A stretch of DNA of 64,000 nucleotides from Salmonella enterica subsp. enterica serovar Typhimurium str. LT2 (lineage in GTDB: Bacteria > Pseudomonadota > Gammaproteobacteria > Enterobacterales > Enterobacteriaceae). The stretch's first letter is position 1, and the number at the start of each line of letters is the position of its first letter. The DNA lies in the NCBI RefSeq assembly GCF_000006945.2, contig NC_003197.2:124001-188000 (forward strand), given 5' to 3'. Of the stretch, positions 40,053-49,379 are shown in pieces. Below the pieces are notes generated by a model that made no database searches, was not told where the DNA came from, and worked only from the letters and a program-made list of their open reading frames with translations. A program made the position numbers and the translations under genes.

Positions 40053-41096
40053 ATGCGTATTGAAGAAGATCTGAAGTTAGGTTTCAAAGACGTTCTTATC
40101 CGTCCTAAGCGTTCTACCCTCAAAAGCCGTTCCGATGTCGAACTGGAACGTCAATTCACCTTTAAACACTCAGGTCAGACCTGGTCTGGCGTACCGATTA
40201 TCGCGGCCAATATGGATACCGTCGGGACGTTTGAAATGGCGCAAGCATTGGCCGGGTTTGATATTCTGACTGCTGTACATAAACATTATACCGTTGAAGA
40301 ATGGGCAGCTTTTATCAACACGGCCTCGGCTGATGTTCTGAAGCATGTGATGGTTTCCACCGGGACCTCTGATGCTGATTTCGAAAAAACCGTGCAGATT
40401 CTGGCGCTGAATCCTGCGCTGAACTTTGTCTGTATTGATGTGGCCAATGGCTATTCAGAACATTTTGTGCAGTTCGTCGCAAAAGCGCGTGAAGCATGGC
40501 CGACAAAAACAATCTGCGCAGGCAATGTGGTAACGGGCGAGATGTGCGAAGAGCTTATCCTCTCCGGCGCCGATATCGTGAAAGTGGGAATTGGTCCCGG
40601 CTCCGTATGCACGACGCGTGTAAAAACCGGCGTTGGTTATCCGCAACTGTCGGCGGTTATCGAATGTGCTGACGCGGCGCATGGCCTGGGCGGTATGATC
40701 GTCAGCGATGGCGGCTGCACCATGCCAGGCGACGTAGCAAAAGCCTTTGGCGGCGGCGCGGATTTCGTTATGTTGGGCGGCATGCTGGCGGGGCACGAAG
40801 AGAGCGGCGGCAGCGTGGTAGAAGAGAACGGCGAGAAATTTATGCTGTTCTACGGCATGAGTTCGGAATCTGCGATGAACCGTCATGTCGGCGGCGTTGC
40901 GAAATACCGCGCGGCAGAAGGTAAAACGGTTAAATTGCCGCTGCGTGGGCCGGTGGGCAATACTGCCCGCGATATCCTGGGCGGTCTACGCTCAGCCTGC
41001 ACTTATGTCGGCGCGTCTCGCCTGAAAGAGTTGACCAAACGCACCACCTTTATTCGGGTGCAGGAACAAGAAAACCGCATTTTCAATAGCCTCTAA
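40053..41096 (+). CDS. guaC: GuaC, GMP reductase
   Basis: GuaC reduces GMP to IMP with NADPH and release of ammonia, so guanine nucleotides can be reused for adenine nucleotides. The 347-residue TIM-barrel protein of the IMPDH/GMPR family has the catalytic loop GPGSVCTTR with C186, the phosphate-binding [10 protein letters not shown] near residue 219 and [14 protein letters not shown] near 239. It is monocistronic; an inverted repeat just after the stop (GGCTGGCG/CGCCAGCC, 41103-41126) separates it from the convergent hofC. Confidence 0.98.
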
Positions 41097-41126
41097 TATT
41101 CTGGCTGGCGTAAATGTGCGCCAGCC

Positions 41127-42329
41127 TTATCCCATCCCGCTCATCGCGTCTCCCAGATGAAAAATCGGCAAATACATCGCCACTACCAGCGTACCGATAA
41201 TTAAGCCGGTGATGATCAATAACGCCGGTTCCAACAGCGACGCCAGATTATCGGCCAGCGCCAGCGTAGTTTCACTGTGGTGACGGGCAAGGTTATGCAG
41301 CATGATATCGAGTGAACCGGACGCTTCGCCCGTTCTGACCAGTTGCAGGCATAGCGGACTAAATTCCTGGGTATTTTTTAGCGCCAACCAGACCGGATTG
41401 CCCGCGGCGATCTCCTGATGTACCTGCGTTAAACGCTGTGACCAGTAAGGGCAGCCGAGACTATCGATAGCGCTTTCCAGTCCCTGAAGAAAAGGAATAC
41501 CTGCGCTTTGGGTTAATGCCAGTACGGTGAATATTTGCGCTAGTTTCTGGCCTCTTATCAGGCGACCCATAACGGGAAGCCGTAGCAGAAGACGCTGCCG
41601 CTGCGCTTGCCAGGACGGCTTTTGTTTTACCCTGCGGTGAGCGATAGCAACGAGCATCGTCAGGAACAAGATGAGCCAACCCCATGCCGACCCCCATTGC
41701 GCTATCGCAATAATACCGCGTGTCAGAAGAGGAAGCGGGGTATTGAAGCTACGGTAAATGGCGGCAAATTCCGGCAGGACAAAGTGCAGCATGGCGAAAA
41801 CGACCAGGGCGGCCATTGTTAGAATAATGGCGGGATAGCGCAGCGCCTTTTTCACGCTAACCGTAATCTGCCGTTGCGCTTTTTGCTGACGGGCCAGTTC
41901 AAAGCAGCATTCGGCCAGTTTGCCGGTCAGTTCTCCGGTGCGGATCATCGTCTGGTAGAGCGGCGGAAATACCTGCGGCCAGGAGACTAATGCGCTGGAA
42001 AAAGGGACGCCCTGTTCAAGCTCGTGAGCCAGCGTGCGCAACAGCGCTTGCCATTGTCGGTGGGGATGCTGTTTCGCAAGGAGTTCCAGCCCTTCTGAAA
42101 GCGTCAGCCCGGCATGAATGAGCGTGGCCAACTGATGAATAATTTCAGCGCTTTGCTCTTCTTTCCACAGTGCGGCGTTAACGCCCATGCGCTTGATGCG
42201 AAGCGGCATAATGCGCTGATGTTGCAGGGTGATGATCAGCGCCAGACGATTGTCCGCCCATACAACGTCTTGTTCCAGTTGACCTTTATCGTTAACGCCT
42301 TGCCAGCGCCAGAGCTGTTTAACGCTCAT
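41127..42329 (-). CDS. hofC: HofC, type IV pilus/type II secretion inner-membrane platform protein (PilC/GspF family)
   Basis: HofC is the polytopic inner-membrane component of the ppdD-hofBC pilus assembly set. The 400-residue protein has the two repeated T2SSF domains (about residues 70-190 and 270-390) and three hydrophobic segments, as in PilC. The ATG at 42329 (MSVKQLWRWQ) was chosen because the next upstream in-frame start would extend 33 bases further into hofB without similarity. It overlaps the end of hofB by 11 bases. Confidence 0.92.
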   Translation of the reverse strand: MSVKQLWRWQGVNDKGQLEQDVVWADNRLALIITLQHQRIMPLRIKRMGVNAALWKEEQSAEIIHQLATLIHAGLTLSEGLELLAKQHPHRQWQALLRTLAHELEQGVPFSSALVSWPQVFPPLYQTMIRTGELTGKLAECCFELARQQKAQRQITVSVKKALRYPAIILTMAALVVFAMLHFVLPEFAAIYRSFNTPLPLLTRGIIAIAQWGSAWGWLILFLTMLVAIAHRRVKQKPSWQAQRQRLLLRLPVMGRLIRGQKLAQIFTVLALTQSAGIPFLQGLESAIDSLGCPYWSQRLTQVHQEIAAGNPVWLALKNTQEFSPLCLQLVRTGEASGSLDIMLHNLARHHSETTLALADNLASLLEPALLIITGLIIGTLVVAMYLPIFHLGDAMSGMG

Positions 42330-43704
42330 GGGGCATTCCCAGAACGCACAGTATCTCTTCAAAGGACGTCATGCCTTGCTCAACGGCGCGACAGCCATTT
42401 TCAAAAAGCGTCCCTGTACCGGTCTGTTGGAGGTGGGCTTCCAGTGCTTGCGCCGATGCGCCGCTCGCAATTAACTGACGTAATGCCGGGGTAACGGTTA
42501 ACACTTCGAATAACGCGGTTCGGCCATAAAAGCCGTGGTAGCAATGCTGACAGCCGCTTGCCTGCCAGCGCGGTATCGCGCTGGGCCAAAGATTGGGCGA
42601 TAGCACCACGGGATCGCTCAGACGCTGTTTGCAGTGCGGGCAAAGCTTCCTTACCAGGCGTTGCGCTACCACCAGCGTAAGCGCCGATGAGATCATCCAG
42701 CGTGCTACGCCCATTTGCTGCAAACGTATCAGGGTTTCGCTGGTGGAGTTCGTATGGAGCGTTGAAAGTACCAGATGGCCCGTTTGTGCCGCCTTAATGG
42801 CGATTTCTGCGGTGTCGCCGTCACGAATTTCACCTACCATGATGATGTCAGGGTCCTGGCGTAAAAGCGCGCGCAGCACATTTTGAAAGGTGAGCCCGGC
42901 GCGGGGATGGATCTGCGTCTGGTTAATCCCATCCAGTGGAATTTCTATCGGATCCTCAACGCTACAGAGGTTGATACCCGGCGTATTCCGGGTTTGTAGC
43001 GCGCTGTATAGCGTGACCGTTTTTCCGCTACCGGTGGGGCCAGTCACCAGTACCAGCCCCTGAGGTTGCTGTAGGGCTTGTCTAAAAGCGGTAAGTTGTG
43101 CCCCGTACATGCCCAGCGTGTCCAGATCCAGCGTTTGTTCAACCTGATGCAACAACCGTAAGACGACTTTTTCGCCTTCTTTACAGGGAAGCGTGGCGAT
43201 ACGAAAAGAGATGCTGTCGCCCGCCAGGTCAACGGTAAATTGCCCGTCCTGCGGCAGTCGATGTTCAGCGATGTCCAAATTTCCCAGGACTTTCAATCTG
43301 GCCGTCAGCGCAAGCCCCGTCTCTTTGGCGATGTCCTGCAGAATATGAAGAACGCCGTCGATGCGGAGTCTTATTCGGTAGCGGCTGGCGCCGGGTTCGA
43401 GATGGATATCAGAGGCGCGTTTCGCCATCGCCGAGCGTAATGTCTGATTGAGAAGCTGGGCTGCGGTTTCTCCGCCTTTCGCGGCGTTTGCCGAGGGTGC
43501 CTGATCCGGCTTATGCCGATGATTTTCCATTTGCTGGCGAGTCCAGCACACAATATCAATCTGTTTTTGCGTGGCGAAATGCAGAGCGTCCAGTAACGCA
43601 TGAGAGGGCGCGTCGACCACCGCAACAGTGATACTGTTGCTGGCGCTATTGATCAGTACAGCCTGATGACGTTGACACAAGGTGTTGAGCTGAGCGTCTT
43701 TCAT
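42319..43704 (-). CDS. hofB: HofB, type IV pilus assembly ATPase (PilB/GspE family)
   Basis: HofB is the cytoplasmic hexameric ATPase expected to power assembly of the PpdD pilin. The 461-residue protein has the Walker A motif GPTGSGKT near residue 226, the Asp box and LRALLRQDPDIIMVGEIRD (Walker B, near 282-300), the His box near 315, and a CPHC...C..C zinc motif near 365-390. Its frame is complete. It starts 9 bases after ppdD and is followed by hofC. Confidence 0.94.
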   Translation of the reverse strand: MKDAQLNTLCQRHQAVLINSASNSITVAVVDAPSHALLDALHFATQKQIDIVCWTRQQMENHRHKPDQAPSANAAKGGETAAQLLNQTLRSAMAKRASDIHLEPGASRYRIRLRIDGVLHILQDIAKETGLALTARLKVLGNLDIAEHRLPQDGQFTVDLAGDSISFRIATLPCKEGEKVVLRLLHQVEQTLDLDTLGMYGAQLTAFRQALQQPQGLVLVTGPTGSGKTVTLYSALQTRNTPGINLCSVEDPIEIPLDGINQTQIHPRAGLTFQNVLRALLRQDPDIIMVGEIRDGDTAEIAIKAAQTGHLVLSTLHTNSTSETLIRLQQMGVARWMISSALTLVVAQRLVRKLCPHCKQRLSDPVVLSPNLWPSAIPRWQASGCQHCYHGFYGRTALFEVLTVTPALRQLIASGASAQALEAHLQQTGTGTLFENGCRAVEQGMTSFEEILCVLGMPHER

Positions 43705-43713
43705 CTTGTCTCC

Positions 43714-44151
43714 TTAGTTGGCGTCAAAACGGAAGACATCTTCACAAGCCTGTTGTAACGCGCTGTCGCTTTGAATATTGCAGTTACGCGTCCAGCCAGT
43801 AATGCCGTTAGCATTGTCCCAGGCGGGCGTCATGATGACGCTAAGCCCGCTCAGACTCTCCTGGCCGGTAAGCGTGATGACGCCTTTTTCCACGCTCATG
43901 CCCGAAACATAACGGGTGATGACGGGCGAGGGGATACCGTTGACGCCCGCATCGCATGTGCTCGTCCCACCATGTTCCAGAGCGCAGAGTTCGACGGCAG
44001 TACGGTAGGGGACAAACGTTTGCAACATATCCGTCAGCGCCGCTTTACGCAGATAGTTCTGGTAAGCCGGAATGCCAATGGCGCTTAAAATGGCGATGAT
44101 GCCAATAACGACCATCAGTTCGATAAGCGTGAAACCGCGTTGTTTTTCCAT
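43714..44151 (-). CDS. ppdD: PpdD, type IV major pilin-like prepilin
   Basis: PpdD is the prepilin subunit of the enterobacterial type IV pilus. The 145-residue protein has the class III signal MEKQRG followed by FTLIELMVVIGIIAILSAIG: cleavage between G6 and F7 by prepilin peptidase with the conserved glutamate at mature position 5 and a hydrophobic assembly helix. Two pairs of cysteines lie in the C-terminal globular part. It heads the ppdD-hofB-hofC operon. The pilus is usually silent in laboratory strains. Confidence 0.95.
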   Translation of the reverse strand: MEKQRGFTLIELMVVIGIIAILSAIGIPAYQNYLRKAALTDMLQTFVPYRTAVELCALEHGGTSTCDAGVNGIPSPVITRYVSGMSVEKGVITLTGQESLSGLSVIMTPAWDNANGITGWTRNCNIQSDSALQQACEDVFRFDAN

Positions 44152-44338
44152 TGTTCGCTCCTTGAGTTAGCTGGCGCTACTGTGGCAAACGCGGGAAGAG
44201 CGGGCGAGCGGCAAAAGGTAAAACGGGAAGGCGGATTCTGAAGATTTTCGCTGCGTTACATGACACGGCAACGTTATTGCGAGGCGCTACGAATATTTTA
44301 CCGAATAATGACGCGGATCTACGGACAGGTGATTTATA

Positions 44339-44365
44339 GACCCGACGGCGCAGCGCCATCGGGTG
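44339..44365 (-). terminator. Hairpin downstream of nadC
   Basis: On the minus strand ACCCGATGGCGC-TG-CGCCGTCGGGT forms a strong stem 8 bases after the nadC stop, but only a short T-poor tail (CTATAAA) follows. It may act as a terminator or mRNA end protector. The rest of 44152-44338 holds the ppdD promoter region and no gene. Confidence 0.55.
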
Positions 44366-44372
44366 GAGAGGA

Positions 44373-45266
44373 TCAGCAAAAACGCATGGAGAGATCGAGC
44401 GCGCGCACGTGCTTGGTCAGCGCGCCAACGGAGATGAAATCCACCCCGGTTTCAGCAAATTCGCGTAAGGTTTCCGCGGTGACGTTGCCGGATACTTCCA
44501 GCCGCGCCTGGCCGTTGACGCGTTTCACCGCCTCGCGCATCTGGTCGGTGTTGAAATTATCCAGCATGATAATATCCGCGCCTGCTTTCAGCGCATCGTC
44601 CAGTTCATCCAGATTTTCGACCTCGACTTCTACCGGCACGTCCGGATGTAGCCAGAACGCTTTTTCCACCGCCTGACGAACCGAACCGGAGGCGATAATA
44701 TGGTTTTCTTTAATCAGGAACGCGTCAGTGAGGCCCAGACGATGATTGGCGCCGCCGCCGCATAAAACCGCATATTTGAGCGCGGTGCGCAGACCCGGCA
44801 GCGTTTTACGCGTGTCGAGCAACTGGGTTTGGGTGCCAGCCAACAGTCCAACGTAGCGGCGTACTTCACTGGCGACGCCGGAAAGGGTCTGGACAAAGTT
44901 TAGCGCCGTGCGCTCGCCGGTCAGCAATACGCGAGCCGGGCCGTTCAGTTCAAACACTGTTTGGTTGGCGTGAATGGCGTCGCCGTCATCGACATGCCAG
45001 GTGAGGCGCACATCATCGCCCGCCAGTTGGATGAAGACCTCTTCAACCCAGCGCTTGCCGCAGAAAACGCCGTCTTCACGAGTGATCACCGTGGCATGGG
45101 CTTGCGTATCTGCCGGCAAAAGTTGCGCGGTGATATCGTTGCCAGCATCGACTTCTCCACCTAAATCTTCACGCAGCGCCTGAGCAACGGCGGCAGGGAT
45201 ATCGAGATTAATGCGTTCCAGTAGCGCGTCACGTCGGTCGTCTGGGTTATAACGGCGAGGCGGCAT
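44373..45266 (-). CDS. nadC: NadC, quinolinate phosphoribosyltransferase
   Basis: NadC converts quinolinate and PRPP to nicotinate mononucleotide with CO2 release in NAD synthesis. The 297-residue protein has the family motifs DTRKTLPGLR near residue 151, CGGGANHRLGLTDAFLIKENH near 169-189 and the phosphate site near SVGALTKH at the end. The ATG at 45266 gives the family start MPPRRYNPDDRR; an in-frame ATG 42 bases upstream lies in the divergent ampD promoter spacer and was not used. Confidence 0.96.
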   Translation of the reverse strand: MPPRRYNPDDRRDALLERINLDIPAAVAQALREDLGGEVDAGNDITAQLLPADTQAHATVITREDGVFCGKRWVEEVFIQLAGDDVRLTWHVDDGDAIHANQTVFELNGPARVLLTGERTALNFVQTLSGVASEVRRYVGLLAGTQTQLLDTRKTLPGLRTALKYAVLCGGGANHRLGLTDAFLIKENHIIASGSVRQAVEKAFWLHPDVPVEVEVENLDELDDALKAGADIIMLDNFNTDQMREAVKRVNGQARLEVSGNVTAETLREFAETGVDFISVGALTKHVRALDLSMRFC

Positions 45267-45353
45267 GATAAAACTCCAAATTGCTAACGAATCATAAGGT
45301 AGAAACATGCTACTCTGAAGCAGCTATAAGCACCACTCAAAAGGAGACTCCGC

Positions 45354-45917
45354 ATGTTGCCAGATAAGGGTTGGTTGGTAGAGGCGCGACGCGTCCCTTC
45401 TCCGCATTATGATTGCCGTCCGGATGACGAAAAACCGTCCTTGCTGGTGGTGCATAATATTAGCCTGCCCCCCGGCGAGTTTGGCGGTCCGTGGATCGAT
45501 GCATTATTCACCGGAACGATAGATCCAGACGCCCATCCTTTTTTTGCAGAAATCGCTCATCTTCGTGTTTCGGCCCATTGTCTGATTCGTCGCGACGGTG
45601 AAATCGTCCAGTATGTGCCTTTTGATAAGCGTGCGTGGCATGCGGGCGTGTCAAACTATCAGGGGCGGGAACGTTGTAATGATTTCTCCATTGGTATTGA
45701 GCTGGAGGGGACGGATACGCTGGCTTATACCGATGCGCAGTATCAGCAGCTAGCCGCCGTGACGCGCACGCTTATCGCTAGCTATCCGGCGATCGCCGAC
45801 AATATGACCGGACACTGCAACATTACGCCTGACCGCAAAACGGACCCTGGCCCTGCCTTTGACTGGCCGCGCTTTCGCGCTTTGGTAGCCCTCTCGTCGC
45901 ACAAGGAGATGACATGA
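45354..45917 (+). CDS. ampD: AmpD, 1,6-anhydro-MurNAc-L-alanine amidase
   Basis: AmpD is the cytoplasmic zinc amidase that removes stem peptides from anhydro-muropeptides in cell-wall recycling; its loss raises AmpC induction in species with ampR. The 187-residue amidase_2 protein has the zinc ligands H34 (VVHNISLP) and the GHCNITPDRKTDPGP segment near residue 153-167, which holds the second histidine and the aspartate. It is divergent from nadC and overlaps ampE by 4 bases. Confidence 0.97.
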   Translation: MLPDKGWLVEARRVPSPHYDCRPDDEKPSLLVVHNISLPPGEFGGPWIDALFTGTIDPDAHPFFAEIAHLRVSAHCLIRRDGEIVQYVPFDKRAWHAGVSNYQGRERCNDFSIGIELEGTDTLAYTDAQYQQLAAVTRTLIASYPAIADNMTGHCNITPDRKTDPGPAFDWPRFRALVALSSHKEMT

Positions 45918-46768
45918 CGCTGTTTACGACATTACTGGTGCTGATTGTCGAGCGCCTGTTTAAGCTGGGCGAGCACTGGCAGCTCGATCATCGGCTGGAG
46001 GCGCTATTCCGTCGGATTACGCATTTTTCGATGTTGCGCACGATGGGAATGACGGCGATCGCGATGGTGGTGACTTTTCTACTGCTCCAGGCGTTAAAAG
46101 GGCTGCTATTTAACGTGCCGACGCTGGTGGTGTGGATTCTCCTGGGCGTGCTGTGTATCGGCGCGGGCAAAGTGCGAGTACATTATCACGCCTGGCTGAA
46201 AGCGGCGTCCCGTAACGATCCGCATCCTTGCGAGGCGATGGCCAGCGAGCTTACGCTGATTCACGGCGTGCCGCCGGATTGTAATGAGCGTGAATTTTTG
46301 CGTGAGCTGCAAAATGCGTTGTTATGGATAAATTTCCGTTTTTACCTCGCACCGCTATTTTGGTTTATCGTTGGCGGTCCGTGGGGGCCGGTAACGCTGG
46401 TGGGCTATGCGTTTTTACGGGCCTGGCAGACCTGGCTGGCGCGCTATCAGACGCCGCACCAACGTTTGCAATCCGGCATTGACGCTATTCTTCATGTGCT
46501 GGACTGGATTCCGGTACGTCTGGCGGGCGTAGTGTATGCATTACTGGGGCATGGCGAGAAAGCGTTGCCGGCCTGGTTTGCCTCGCTGGCGGATCTGCAT
46601 ACTTCGCAATATCAGGTGCTCACACGTCTGGCGCAGTTCTCACTGGCGCGCGAACCGCATACTGACAAAGTAGAAACCCCCAAAGCGGCGGTGTCGATGG
46701 CGAAGAAGGCCTCGTTTGTGGTGGTGGTGATTATTGCGTTGCTCACCATTTATGGGGCATTAGTGTAG
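45914..46768 (+). CDS. ampE: AmpE, inner-membrane protein of the ampDE operon
   Basis: AmpE is a CobD/CbiB-like integral membrane protein of unclear function, proposed to be a sensor in beta-lactamase induction. The 284-residue protein has hydrophobic segments near residues 40-60, 65-85, 140-165 and a last one at the C-terminus (SFVVVVIIALLTIYGALV). It is translationally coupled to ampD (ATGA overlap). Confidence 0.93.
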   Translation: MTLFTTLLVLIVERLFKLGEHWQLDHRLEALFRRITHFSMLRTMGMTAIAMVVTFLLLQALKGLLFNVPTLVVWILLGVLCIGAGKVRVHYHAWLKAASRNDPHPCEAMASELTLIHGVPPDCNEREFLRELQNALLWINFRFYLAPLFWFIVGGPWGPVTLVGYAFLRAWQTWLARYQTPHQRLQSGIDAILHVLDWIPVRLAGVVYALLGHGEKALPAWFASLADLHTSQYQVLTRLAQFSLAREPHTDKVETPKAAVSMAKKASFVVVVIIALLTIYGALV

Positions 46769-46771
46769 CGT

Positions 46772-46858
46772 TGTGCCGATGGCGCTAACGCTTATGCTGC
46801 CTACAATGGAAAAATCTGTAGGCCCGGTAAGCGTTAGCGCCACCGGGCAGTGCAACGG
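46772..46858. repeat. REP-type inverted repeat between ampE and the GH43 gene
   Basis: GATGGCGCTAACGCTTATGC and GGCCCGGTAAGCGTTAGCGCCACCGGGC form a long palindromic pair of REP type. It fills the junction between two convergent genes, at the left edge of the accessory pair, and may also terminate both. Confidence 0.75.
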
Positions 46859-46859
46859 C

Positions 46860-47810
46860 TTAGATCGTATCGGCTGGCGGCACGCCAAAATCAGGCATCC
46901 CGTTTTCGTCCCAGCGCACCCGTTTCAGACGCGTATGGCGGTTGGGATCGTACAACGGATCGCCTTCAATTTCGGTGTAATTTCTCGCGTGGTACACCAG
47001 TACATTTTCACCTTCCGGCGTTTGCGTAAAGCTGTTGTGTCCCGGTCCATACTGGCGATTCTCATAGCTGGTGGTAAAGACCGGGCGCGGTGATTTATGC
47101 CAGTTGGCCGGATCGCGCGGATCGTCGTTTACGTTAATCCACAGTAATCCCATACAGTAGTTTTCATCGGTGGCGCTGGCCGAATAGCTGATAAACAGCT
47201 TGTCGCCATGCACCACGACGGCCGGACCTTCGTTAACCCAAAAACCCCGACACTCCCAGTCGTACTCTGGCTTACTGAGTCTTACCGGCTCGCCTTTAAT
47301 CGTCCACGGATTTTCCAGTTCAGCCAGATAAATATTTGAGTTACCGGCAATATCCGGCGCTTTTTGCGCCCACAGATACCACTGCTTTCCCTGATGATAA
47401 AAAGTGGTGGCATCGAGGGCGAAGGTATCAAACGGTGTTTTAATTTGACCTTTCTCCGTCCACTTGCCGGTGAGTGGGTCGGCATCGGCGCACTCCAGGG
47501 CAAACATGCGATGCTGGAACATTCCCAGCTTATCAAGCGCTTGAGTATGGGTAGCGGCAAAATAGATGTACCACTTGCCGTTGATGCGGTGCATTTCCGG
47601 TGCCCAGATGAGCTGGCTCATCGGGCCGCTTTCCGGTTTACGCCAGACGACAACGGGGTCGGCGGCGCGCAACCCTTCCAGCGAATTAGCCCGGCGGATT
47701 TCCAGCCTGTCATATTCCGGTACGGAGGCAATAAAGTAGTAATCGCTGCCGTCGCGTAAAATAAACGGATCGGCACGTTGTTCAATAAACGGGTTTGGCC
47801 AGTTTGCCAT
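46860..47810 (-). CDS. Glycoside hydrolase family 43 protein (arabinosidase/xylosidase type)
   Basis: This 316-residue protein has the five-bladed propeller pattern of GH43 enzymes, which cut arabinose or xylose residues from oligosaccharides. The expected catalytic acids are in place: D14 in RADPFI (general base), D133 in FALDATTF (pKa modulator) and E194 in VNEGPA (general acid). There is no signal peptide, so it acts in the cytoplasm on imported sugars. Its ATG overlaps the stop of the upstream symporter gene (TGATG), making an uptake-and-cleavage pair like yagG-yagH of E. coli. The precise substrate cannot be told. It is intact, and E. coli K-12 has no genes at this position. Confidence 0.85.
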   Translation of the reverse strand: MANWPNPFIEQRADPFILRDGSDYYFIASVPEYDRLEIRRANSLEGLRAADPVVVWRKPESGPMSQLIWAPEMHRINGKWYIYFAATHTQALDKLGMFQHRMFALECADADPLTGKWTEKGQIKTPFDTFALDATTFYHQGKQWYLWAQKAPDIAGNSNIYLAELENPWTIKGEPVRLSKPEYDWECRGFWVNEGPAVVVHGDKLFISYSASATDENYCMGLLWINVNDDPRDPANWHKSPRPVFTTSYENRQYGPGHNSFTQTPEGENVLVYHARNYTEIEGDPLYDPNRHTRLKRVRWDENGMPDFGVPPADTI

Positions 47811-49216
47811 CAGGCTTTCCTTACGCTTTCAGCGGCGTTGAGCTCCTGCAACTCACTCAATTCGCGGTAATTAGTGCGACGTTTTTCCAAATCGTCCTGG
47901 ATTTTTTTCATCAGTTCACGGTCAACTTTCAGCAGACGTACCACGCCTGCGGTAATCAGATAGCCAACGCCGGGGATAACGGTAAACAACAGCATAATAC
48001 CGTTCATCGCCGAGGCGCTTTGCGCTTTGGCGCTGGCGTCATAACCGTACCAGGAGAGCAAAAAGCCGACCATCGCCCCGGCAATCGCCAGGCCCAGTTT
48101 CAGGAAGAACAGGTTACCGGAGAAGCTGATACCGGTAATGCGTTTGCCGGTTTTCCATTCGCCGTAATCATCGACGTCCGCCATCAGCGACCAGTGCAGC
48201 GGGGAAGGGATCTGATGCAGAATATTGAGCAGGAAGTAGAGCGCCACTATCATCACGGTGGCTTTCGGATCAAAGAAATAGAACGCGCAGGAGAAAATCG
48301 CCAGCGCAATATTGGTCCAGAAAAATACCTTCAATTTACACCAGCGATCGGTTAAGACTTTTGCCAGCATACTGCCGATCATCATACCGACCACGCCAAG
48401 ACTAATAAAAAGCGTAGCGAAATGGGTGCTTTGTCCCATCACCCAGGTGACGTAATACATGGTCGCCGCCATACGGATAAACCCCGGGCAGACGTTACAT
48501 AAGGTCAATAGCAGAATGCGTACCCATTGATCGTTTTTCCACACATCTTTGAAATCATTCTTCATATCATCGTGCGTCGGAACGGCAGGGCGGACGCGTT
48601 CGCGGACGCTGGCAAAGCAGAACAGAAACATACCCATGCCGATAATCGCCAGCACGGTCATCGCCAACTGATAGCCTTTGGCTTTGTCGCCGCCGCCAAA
48701 CCAGTCCACCATCGGCAATAGCGTTAACGATAGCAACAGCGTCGCGATGCCGACTAATACGAAGCGATAAGCCTGACAGGCCACGCGCTCTTTTGGATCG
48801 TTAGTGATCACGCCGCCCAGTGAGCAATAGGGAATATTGATGGCGGTGTAGGTCACGGAAAGCAGAAAATAGGTGACGAAAGCATAGACAACTTTGCTGT
48901 TATAGCCCCAGTCCGGCGTCGTGAACATCAGAACGCTGAACAGCGCGTAGGGAAATGCAATCCACAGTAGCCAGGGGCGGAAACGACCATATTTACTTTG
49001 GGTACGATCGGCAAGCGCGCCCATCACCGGATCGGTAACGGCATCGATAACGCGTACTGAAAGGAGTAAAACACCGACTAACGCCGGGGCAAGACCAAAA
49101 ATATCCGTATAAAAGTAATTAACAAACAGCATGATAGCGCCAAAAATAATGTTACATCCGGCGTCACCCATGCCATACCCGATTTTCTCTCTTACCGAAA
49201 GTCTGCCCTTATCCAT
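47810..49216 (-). CDS. GPH-family sugar:cation symporter (MFS)
   Basis: This 468-residue protein has twelve predicted membrane helices and the glycoside-pentoside-hexuronide (GPH) signature, including GYGMGDAGCN at residues 14-23 and VIDAVTDPVMGALADRT near residues 56-72, related to MelB, XylP and YagG. It probably imports a pentose-containing or other glycoside with H+ or Na+ for the GH43 enzyme encoded next. A charged cytoplasmic tail of about 35 residues ends it. No regulator gene is adjacent. The 49217-49379 spacer upstream must hold its promoter. Confidence 0.88.
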   Translation of the reverse strand: MDKGRLSVREKIGYGMGDAGCNIIFGAIMLFVNYFYTDIFGLAPALVGVLLLSVRVIDAVTDPVMGALADRTQSKYGRFRPWLLWIAFPYALFSVLMFTTPDWGYNSKVVYAFVTYFLLSVTYTAINIPYCSLGGVITNDPKERVACQAYRFVLVGIATLLLSLTLLPMVDWFGGGDKAKGYQLAMTVLAIIGMGMFLFCFASVRERVRPAVPTHDDMKNDFKDVWKNDQWVRILLLTLCNVCPGFIRMAATMYYVTWVMGQSTHFATLFISLGVVGMMIGSMLAKVLTDRWCKLKVFFWTNIALAIFSCAFYFFDPKATVMIVALYFLLNILHQIPSPLHWSLMADVDDYGEWKTGKRITGISFSGNLFFLKLGLAIAGAMVGFLLSWYGYDASAKAQSASAMNGIMLLFTVIPGVGYLITAGVVRLLKVDRELMKKIQDDLEKRRTNYRELSELQELNAAESVRKA

Positions 49217-49379
49217 TGAGACTTCTCCCCATCAGATGATGGCGGTAATTATTCGCCTGCGAGCTTTTTTTTGCGTAGCAGGATCACGCCGCTGATATGG
49301 ATAAAATGGTTATACGTGGGAAACTGTGAGGCAGATAACACCCTCCCCGGACGGGGAGGGCGGAAAAGTAACGCCACGA

